Part shown: piece by piece, positions 58,860 through 64,000 of the stretch | Layout: each line of letters starts with the position of its first letter | Numbering within the stretch: position 1 is the stretch's first letter | NCBI RefSeq assembly: GCF_045055315.1 | Contig: NZ_CP173677.1 | Location: forward strand, 558,001-622,000 | Direction of reading: 5' to 3' | DNA: 64,000 nucleotides | Source of the DNA: Brachymonas wangyanguii | GTDB lineage: Bacteria > Pseudomonadota > Gammaproteobacteria > Burkholderiales > Burkholderiaceae_C | The notes under the pieces: generated by a model | What the model was told of the DNA's origin: nothing | The model's database searches: none | What the model saw: the letters and a program-made list of their open reading frames with translations, nothing else | Made by a program: the position numbers and the translations under genes

Positions 58860-60191
58860 ATGGAAGCCTTGCGCATCATTACCGAAGAACACCAGAACCT
58901 GTGGCGCATTGCCGCCACGCTCGAACTGCTGGCCAACGAGATCGGCGAAGGCAAGCCGATCGAGGACGATTTCTTTGTCGTCCTGTTCGATTACCTCGAC
59001 AAGTACGTGGACGGCAGCCACCACGGCAAGGAAGACGCCCACTTCTTCCCGCTGCTGCGTGAGCGCAGCCCGGAAGCAGCCGCCGTGCTGGACCGCCTCG
59101 AAGCCGACCACCGCCACGGTACCGAATCGGTGCGCGAGCTGCGCGCCTCGATGGCGCGCGCCATGCAGGGCGATGCCCAGGGCCGCGCCAGCTTTGTCGC
59201 GCACCTGCGCTCCTATGCCGTGCTGCTGAAGGACCATATCCGTACCGAAGAAAAGGACGTGATGGCGCTGGCGCGCAAGAGCTTTACCGAGGACGACTGG
59301 ACGCACATCAACGCCGTGTTTGCCAACAACGCCGATCCGCTGTTTGGCGATGAGGCGCAGGCCGAGTTTGCCCAGCAGTTCCACCGCCTGAGCAGCCTGG
59401 CCCCGGAATCAGTTGGTCTGGGTGCCAGCGAAGGCGGCAAGCTGCCAGTGGCACCGGCGGGTCAGGCGCACAAGCCCGTTGGCGAGCTGCTGCTGTCGGT
59501 GCAGGGCATGGAAAGCTGCTACGGCCGCATCAAGGCGCTCAAGGGCCTGGATGTGGAAGTGCACCAGGGCGAGCTGGTGGCGCTGGTCGGTGCCAACGGC
59601 GCCGGCAAGACCACCTTCATGCGCACGCTGTCGGGTGTGCAGCCGATGTCGGCCGGCAAGATCATGTTTGCTGGCGAGGACATCTCGCGCCTGCGCGCCG
59701 ACCTGCGCGTGCGCCGCGGTATCTGCCAGAGCCCCGAAGGGCGCCAGGTGTTCGGTCCGCTGTCGATCGAGGACAACCTGCGTCTGGGCGCCTTTACCCA
59801 GTCGCGCGCCACCGTCAACGAGGACATGGAGAAGGTGTTCAGCATGTTCCCCATCCTCAAGGAAAAGCGTGCACTGCCGGCCGGTACCCTGTCCGGCGGC
59901 CAGCAGCAGATGCTGGCGATTGGTCGTGCGCTGATGGGCCGTCCCAAGCTGCTGCTGCTCGATGAGCCTTCCATGGGCCTGGCGCCGCTGTTGGTGGAAG
60001 AGGTGTTCAACGTCATCAAGGCGCTCAAGGCGCAGGGCATGACGATCCTGCTGGTGGAACAGAACGCTTCCGCCGCGCTCGCCATTGCCGATCGCGGCTA
60101 TGTGCTGGAAACCGGCTCCGTCACGCTGACCGGGCCGGGGCAGGAACTGCTGCAGAACGAGGATGTGCGGGCGGCGTATTTGGGGATGTAA
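58860..60191 (+). CDS. livF: Hemerythrin-like (HHE) domain fused to LivF ABC ATPase
   Basis: A 443-residue fusion. Residues 1-180 form a hemerythrin-like four-helix domain with H11, H54-x3-E58, H84 and H126-x3-E130 placed as di-iron ligands, plus H61 and E89 nearby. A linker (about 181-208) is rich in Gly, Ala and Pro. Residues 209-443 are a complete LivF: Walker A VGANGAGKTTFMRTLSG (K250), SPEGRQVFGPLSIEDNLRLGAF, signature LSGGQQQMLAIGRAL, Walker B LLLDEPSMGLAP and H-loop LVEQNAS. LivF alone is about 235 residues. ATG 58860 has AAGGAAA upstream; an in-frame ATG at 58833 overlaps livG. The last four genes are tightly packed. Confidence 0.93.
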   Translation: MEALRIITEEHQNLWRIAATLELLANEIGEGKPIEDDFFVVLFDYLDKYVDGSHHGKEDAHFFPLLRERSPEAAAVLDRLEADHRHGTESVRELRASMARAMQGDAQGRASFVAHLRSYAVLLKDHIRTEEKDVMALARKSFTEDDWTHINAVFANNADPLFGDEAQAEFAQQFHRLSSLAPESVGLGASEGGKLPVAPAGQAHKPVGELLLSVQGMESCYGRIKALKGLDVEVHQGELVALVGANGAGKTTFMRTLSGVQPMSAGKIMFAGEDISRLRADLRVRRGICQSPEGRQVFGPLSIEDNLRLGAFTQSRATVNEDMEKVFSMFPILKEKRALPAGTLSGGQQQMLAIGRALMGRPKLLLLDEPSMGLAPLLVEEVFNVIKALKAQGMTILLVEQNASAALAIADRGYVLETGSVTLTGPGQELLQNEDVRAAYLGM

Positions 60192-60203
60192 GCTGCATCA
60201 AAC

Positions 60204-60244
60204 TCAACAATAACGCCTGGTGATCAGACCAGGCGTTGTTGTTT
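60204..60244. terminator. Bidirectional intrinsic terminator after livF
   Basis: A 9-bp GC-rich stem AACGCCTGG / CCAGGCGTT with an 8-nt loop, extended by ACAAT and GTTGT pairing, is followed on the plus strand by TGTTGTTTT. It lies between the convergent livF and EamA genes. Confidence 0.85.
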
Positions 60245-61168
60245 TCAGCGCCGCGACGACACCACAATCCCGCCCACGATCAGCAGGAACGCCACGCCGT
60301 GGTACCAGGCCGGCATGTCGCCCAGCAGCAGCACTGACAGCACGGCGGCGAACAGCGGCGTCAGGTTGGTGAAGAAGCCGCCAATCGTCGGGCCCACGTG
60401 CTGGATGCCGATGCCCCAGCAGGCGTAGGCCAGCAGCGCCGGGCCGAGCACGACAAAGGCCAGGCCGATGATCAGCGTCGGGTTCTGCCAGTCCACATGC
60501 AGATCGGGCATCACTGCCCATTCCAGGCCGGTGAAGAAGATCGACCAGAGCACGCCAAAGCACAGCTGCGCCATCAGCATGCCTTTCCAGTCGCTGCGGA
60601 TCTCGACCGGCTCACGCGTGTAGAGCAGCATCCAGCTGTACATGGACCAGCAGGCGGTGGCGGCCAGCATGTAGAGGTCGCCCACCACCAGCTGCAGCTG
60701 CAGCAGGTTGGCCAGCGAGCCGCGCGACAGCACGAACAGCACGCCGGCCAGCGACAGCCCGGCACCGAACAGTTTCGGCAGCGTGATCGGCACCTTGTAG
60801 ATCAGCCGGCCGATGATCATCATCCACAGCGGCATGCTGGCCGCCACCAGCGTGACGTTGACCGGGGTGGAGGTGTGCAGCGCCATGTACTGGAACATGT
60901 TGTAGCAGCCAATGCCGAGCAGGCCGACGATGGCGTAGCGCTTCCAGTGCGCCCAGAGCGGGCTCGATGGTGCAATCGTGCGCCAGGAAAACGGCAGGAA
61001 TACCAGCAGCGCCAGCGACCAGCGCACCAGGTTCAGCGTGACCGGGGGAATCAGGTCGGCCAGCAGGCGGCCGACCACGGCATTGCCGGCCCACATCATC
61101 GGGGCCAGCGTCAACAGGAAAATGGCCGTCAGCGGAATGCGCCCGGCAGGAGTGGTGGAAACAGACAT
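60245..61168 (-). CDS. EamA/DMT-family permease
   Basis: A 307-residue membrane protein of ten helices in two EamA repeats: TAIFLLTLAPMMWAGNAVVGRLLADLIPPVTLNLVRWSLALLVFLPF opens the first, and LVVGDLYMLAATACWSMYSWMLLYTREPVE begins the second. The C-terminal half has HVGPTIGGFFTNLTPLFAAVLSVLLLGD. DMT permeases of this type export amino acids or other metabolites; the substrate is unknown. ATG 61168 is chosen over an upstream in-frame TTG-type start. Confidence 0.9.
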   Translation of the reverse strand: MSVSTTPAGRIPLTAIFLLTLAPMMWAGNAVVGRLLADLIPPVTLNLVRWSLALLVFLPFSWRTIAPSSPLWAHWKRYAIVGLLGIGCYNMFQYMALHTSTPVNVTLVAASMPLWMMIIGRLIYKVPITLPKLFGAGLSLAGVLFVLSRGSLANLLQLQLVVGDLYMLAATACWSMYSWMLLYTREPVEIRSDWKGMLMAQLCFGVLWSIFFTGLEWAVMPDLHVDWQNPTLIIGLAFVVLGPALLAYACWGIGIQHVGPTIGGFFTNLTPLFAAVLSVLLLGDMPAWYHGVAFLLIVGGIVVSSRR

Positions 61169-61276
61169 GGGGAGCCACTGTAGCAAGAAAATCCCTGCGC
61201 TGCAGACAGGGACAACAGGCTCTCGGGTAGCATCGCCTTGTTGCTATTCATCGCATTGCTTGCCAGGAGACTCTAC

Positions 61277-62275
61277 ATGACCGCCATTTCCAGCCGCGCC
61301 ATCCAGATCGATGCCACCGGTGGCCCCGAGACCATGCAACTGCGCCAGATCGAGGTGCCGGCACCCGGTCCCGGCGAGTTGCGCATCCAGCACAAGGCGG
61401 TCGGACTGAACTATATCGATGTCTATTTCCGGACCGGCCTGTACCCGATGGGGCTGCCGGCCACGCTGGGCATGGAAGCGGCTGGCGTGGTCGAATCGGT
61501 GGGCGAGGGCGTGAGCGGCTTCCAGCCGGGCGATCGTGTCGCCTATGTGGCCGCCGCACCGGGCAGCTACGCCGACCTGCGCACGCTGTCGGCCGATACC
61601 GTCTGCCAGCTGCCGGACGACATCAGCTTTGAAACTGGTGCGGCCATGATGCTCAAGGGCCTGACGGCGCAATACCTGCTGCGCCGCGTGCGTGGCCAGC
61701 ATGAGCTGGTGGCCGGTGACCACATCCTGTTCCATGCCGCCGCTGGCGGCGTCGGCCTGATCGCCTGCCAGTGGGCCAGGGCGCTCGGCCTGCAGGTGAT
61801 TGCTACCGCTGGCAGCGCCGAGAAGTGCGCGCTGGCACTGGCCAATGGGGCTGCCCATGCCATCAACTACCGCGAAGAGAATTTTGCCGAGCGCGTGCGC
61901 GAGATCACGGGCGGCGCTGGCGTCAAGGTGGTGTACGACTCGGTCGGCAAGGACACTTTCGAAGGTTCGCTGGCCAGCCTGGCACTGTTTGGCTTGATGG
62001 TCAGCTTCGGCAATGCCAGTGGCCCGGTACCGCCGGTGGCACCGCTGGCACTGGCCCAGGCCGGCTGTGCCTACCTGACGCGCCAGACCCTGTTCACGCA
62101 CCTGAAGCAGGGCCGCGCCACGGTGGATGCGATGGCGGGCGACCTGTTCGACGTGATACGCAGTGGTCAGGTCAAGATCCATATCGACCAGCGTTTCGCG
62201 CTGGAAGACGTGCAGCAGGCGCACCGCGCGCTGGAAGCCCGCCAGACCACCGGTTCCAGCGTGCTGACGCTCTGA
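61277..62275 (+). CDS. qorA: NADPH:quinone oxidoreductase (zinc-free MDR family)
   Basis: A 332-residue medium-chain dehydrogenase/reductase. GLNYIDVYFRTGLYPMGLPATLGMEAAGVVESVGEGV is the QOR N-terminal block. The NADPH site is FHAAAGGVGLIACQWARALG (A-A-G-G-V-G, about 150-170), and QTLFTHL and SGQVKIHIDQRFALEDVQQAHRALEARQTTGSSVLTL follow. The zinc-binding cysteine cluster is absent, as expected. CAGGAGA precedes the ATG. It is divergent from the EamA gene. Confidence 0.92.
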   Translation: MTAISSRAIQIDATGGPETMQLRQIEVPAPGPGELRIQHKAVGLNYIDVYFRTGLYPMGLPATLGMEAAGVVESVGEGVSGFQPGDRVAYVAAAPGSYADLRTLSADTVCQLPDDISFETGAAMMLKGLTAQYLLRRVRGQHELVAGDHILFHAAAGGVGLIACQWARALGLQVIATAGSAEKCALALANGAAHAINYREENFAERVREITGGAGVKVVYDSVGKDTFEGSLASLALFGLMVSFGNASGPVPPVAPLALAQAGCAYLTRQTLFTHLKQGRATVDAMAGDLFDVIRSGQVKIHIDQRFALEDVQQAHRALEARQTTGSSVLTL

Positions 62276-62360
62276 GCCTGTGCCGGTCCGCAGGCCATGC
62301 CTGCGGCACAATGGGGCCATCAGCACGGATGATGGACAGAGCGTGACAGAGACAGATCCC

Positions 62361-64000
62361 ATGAGCCAGGCCGGAATCGCGCAGCCGCACTTCAGCGAGT
62401 TGCACGGCCGTGCCGTGACGGACGCCGAGGCCAGTGGTGGCGGCAGCCTGCCAGCGCTGCTGGCGGCACCGGGTGGCCTGGCGCCGTACTGGCAGACCTT
62501 TTTTGCCAGCCAGCCGCACACGCCGGCCAGCCTGGACGAGCGTGTGCAGGCGCTGCAGCGCCATATCCGCGACAACGACGTCAGCTACAACGTCCACTCC
62601 CACGATGGCCAGGTGCAGCGGCCCTGGTCGCTCGACCTGTTTCCGCTGCTGCTGCCCACGGCCGACTGGCAGCAGATCGAGCAAGGCGTGCTGCAGCGTA
62701 CGCGCCTGCTGGACCGGGTGATGGCCGACGTCTACGGTCCGCAGCACCTGCTGCACGAAGGCCTGCTGCCGCCGGCGCTCGTACTGGGCCATCCCGATTA
62801 CATCCCGGGCATGCATGGCGTGCAACCGGCTGGCGGCATGCATGTGCACACCGCGGCCTTCGACCTGTCCCGTGATGAGAACGGTGCCTGGTGGGTGGTG
62901 TCGCAGCGGCTGCAGGCGCCGGCCGGCCTGGGCTATATGCTGGAAAACCGCCATGTGGTGGCGCAGCAGTTTCCGCAGGCGCTGGACCGCATGCGCGTGC
63001 AGCGCCTGCCCACGGTCTACCGCGCCATGGTGGCCAGCCTGCGCCGGCGCAGCCCGGCTGGCGAGCGCGCCCATATCGCCCTGCTGACACCTGGGCCGTT
63101 GAATGAAACCTATTTCGAGCAGGCCTATCTGGCGCGCTATCTGGGCATTACGCTGGTCGAGGGCAGCGACCTGACGGTGCGCGAGCGCAAGCTCTATCTC
63201 AAGACCCTGCACGGGCTGGAGCAGGTCGATGTGCTGCTCAAGCGCGTCGACGACCAGTATCTGGATCCGCTGGAGCTGCGCTCCGATTCGCAGCTGGGCG
63301 TGCCGGGCCTGCTGCAGGCGATCCGCGCTGGCAGCGTGATCGTGTCGAACCTGCCGGGCAGCGGCTTTCTCGAATCCAGCGCCATGCTCGGCTTTTTGCC
63401 GGCGCTGGGGCCGCGGCTGCTGGGCGAGGAGCTGCAGCTGCCGGCGCTGCACACCTGGTGGTGTGGCGAGCAGGCGGTGCTGCCCGAAGCGCTGGCACAG
63501 ATCGATGACTGCGTGATCAAGGCGACCTATCCGGCTGCGCATCCTGGTGGCGTGCCGCAGCGCAAGGCTTTTGATCCGGTCCTGTCGCGCCTGCTGACGC
63601 CGGAACAGCGCCAGCAATGGGTGCAGCGCATCCTGGCGCGGGGCGAGGATTACACCATCCAGCGCTACCTGCAGCCGTCCAGCATGCCGGTCTGGCACGC
63701 GGGTGCGCCGGGGCAGGACGGTCAAGCCGGCTTCCGACCGGCGCTGCTGCGCGTGTTCTGCGTGGCCGATGCGCCGGGAGAATGGCGCGTGGTGCCGGGC
63801 GGTCTGGTGCGGCTGGTGGGCGAGAGCAGCGGCCTGTCGGCGATGCGCTCCGGCGGTTCCAGTGCCGACGTCTGGGTGCAGGCGCCGGATGATGCGACCG
63901 AGACTGGCCATCCGCCGGGCATCCTGCAGCCGGTCGCCAGCGGCATGCCGACCTCGCTGCGCGGTTGGCTGGTGACCAGCCGTGCCGCCGACAACCTGTT
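62361..64000 (+). CDS. Circularly permuted ATP-grasp protein (DUF404/DUF407 type), partial
   Basis: A long open frame that runs off the right edge (about 546 codons seen). It matches the circularly permuted type 2 ATP-grasp family: RTRLLDRVMADVYGPQHLLHEGLLPPALVLGHPDYIPG, HVHTAAFDLSRDENGAWWVVSQRLQAPAGLGYMLENRHVVAQ, HIALLTPGPLNETYFEQAYLARYLGITLVEGSDL, DVLLKRVDDQYLDPLELRSDSQLGVPGLLQAIRAG and FLESSAMLGFLPALG. Such proteins are usually followed by an alpha-E domain protein and a transglutaminase-like protein and may make a peptide-like product. ATG 62361 is used; GTG 62343 is an in-frame alternative. Confidence 0.88.
   Translation, partial: MSQAGIAQPHFSELHGRAVTDAEASGGGSLPALLAAPGGLAPYWQTFFASQPHTPASLDERVQALQRHIRDNDVSYNVHSHDGQVQRPWSLDLFPLLLPTADWQQIEQGVLQRTRLLDRVMADVYGPQHLLHEGLLPPALVLGHPDYIPGMHGVQPAGGMHVHTAAFDLSRDENGAWWVVSQRLQAPAGLGYMLENRHVVAQQFPQALDRMRVQRLPTVYRAMVASLRRRSPAGERAHIALLTPGPLNETYFEQAYLARYLGITLVEGSDLTVRERKLYLKTLHGLEQVDVLLKRVDDQYLDPLELRSDSQLGVPGLLQAIRAGSVIVSNLPGSGFLESSAMLGFLPALGPRLLGEELQLPALHTWWCGEQAVLPEALAQIDDCVIKATYPAAHPGGVPQRKAFDPVLSRLLTPEQRQQWVQRILARGEDYTIQRYLQPSSMPVWHAGAPGQDGQAGFRPALLRVFCVADAPGEWRVVPGGLVRLVGESSGLSAMRSGGSSADVWVQAPDDATETGHPPGILQPVASGMPTSLRGWLVTSRAADNL

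Overview
The window is GC-rich, densely packed chromosomal DNA of a betaproteobacterium, most likely order Burkholderiales. The evidence is the pilQ-aroK-aroB-dgt order, CIRCE-controlled rpoH next to ftsY-rsmD-coaD, recJ with an RpfE-like gene, lolCD-tatD, and DUF1415/DUF1841/DUF2783/DUF2789 families. The family level cannot be fixed from sequence reading alone. No rRNA, prophage, insertion sequence or CRISPR array was seen.

Layout. 1-6.4 kb: end of the type IV pilus secretin pilQ, then aroK, aroB, a dGTPase, an MFS transporter, DUF1415, a methyltransferase and DUF2789. 6.4-17.3 kb is an accessory-looking metal block: a CtpF-like cation P-type ATPase, an arsR-arsC-acr3 arsenic operon with two copies of an ArsR-type box, a DUF411 metal-binding protein, a YdhR-like monooxygenase, an MFS protein, and a CadA/ZntA-type ATPase under a MerR-family operator. 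It ends with a DUF4258/HTH toxin-antitoxin pair and a tRNA-Arg(CCT). 17.4-22.9 kb: an aromatic-catabolism cluster (MFS importer, flavin monooxygenase, DUF2783, fumarylacetoacetase) divergent from a MarR regulator, with two matching palindromic operators and an FNR-like box. 22.9-32.2 kb: a leftward series moxR, GNAT, VWA, tamA, tamB. 32.3-36.6 kb: ppk2, DUF1841, an orphan ParA, TauE/SafE, trmL and comF.

36.6-51.7 kb is housekeeping: a BioC-like protein with a degenerate SAM motif, a SCO protein, rpoH, ftsY, rsmD, coaD, DUF1294, a 2H phosphoesterase, recJ, an RpfE-like gene, bioD, bioA, lolC, lolD, tatD and a family-6 DNA glycosylase. 51.7-64 kb holds a spermidine-synthase-like protein, PaaX and IclR regulators, a complete Liv-type ABC transporter, an EamA permease, a quinone oxidoreductase and the start of a circularly permuted ATP-grasp gene that runs off the edge.

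Most notable points: (1) the last Liv ATPase gene encodes a hemerythrin-like HHE domain fused in frame to LivF, placing a potential di-iron O2/NO/redox module on a transporter ATPase; (2) rpoH combines a perfect CIRCE element covering its promoter with a leader hairpin that pairs with its Shine-Dalgarno sequence; (3) several genes carry a -10-like hexamer 5-7 nt before the start codon, suggesting leaderless mRNAs; (4) several small regulatory elements (ArsR, MerR, MarR, TA palindrome) are readable directly in the DNA.
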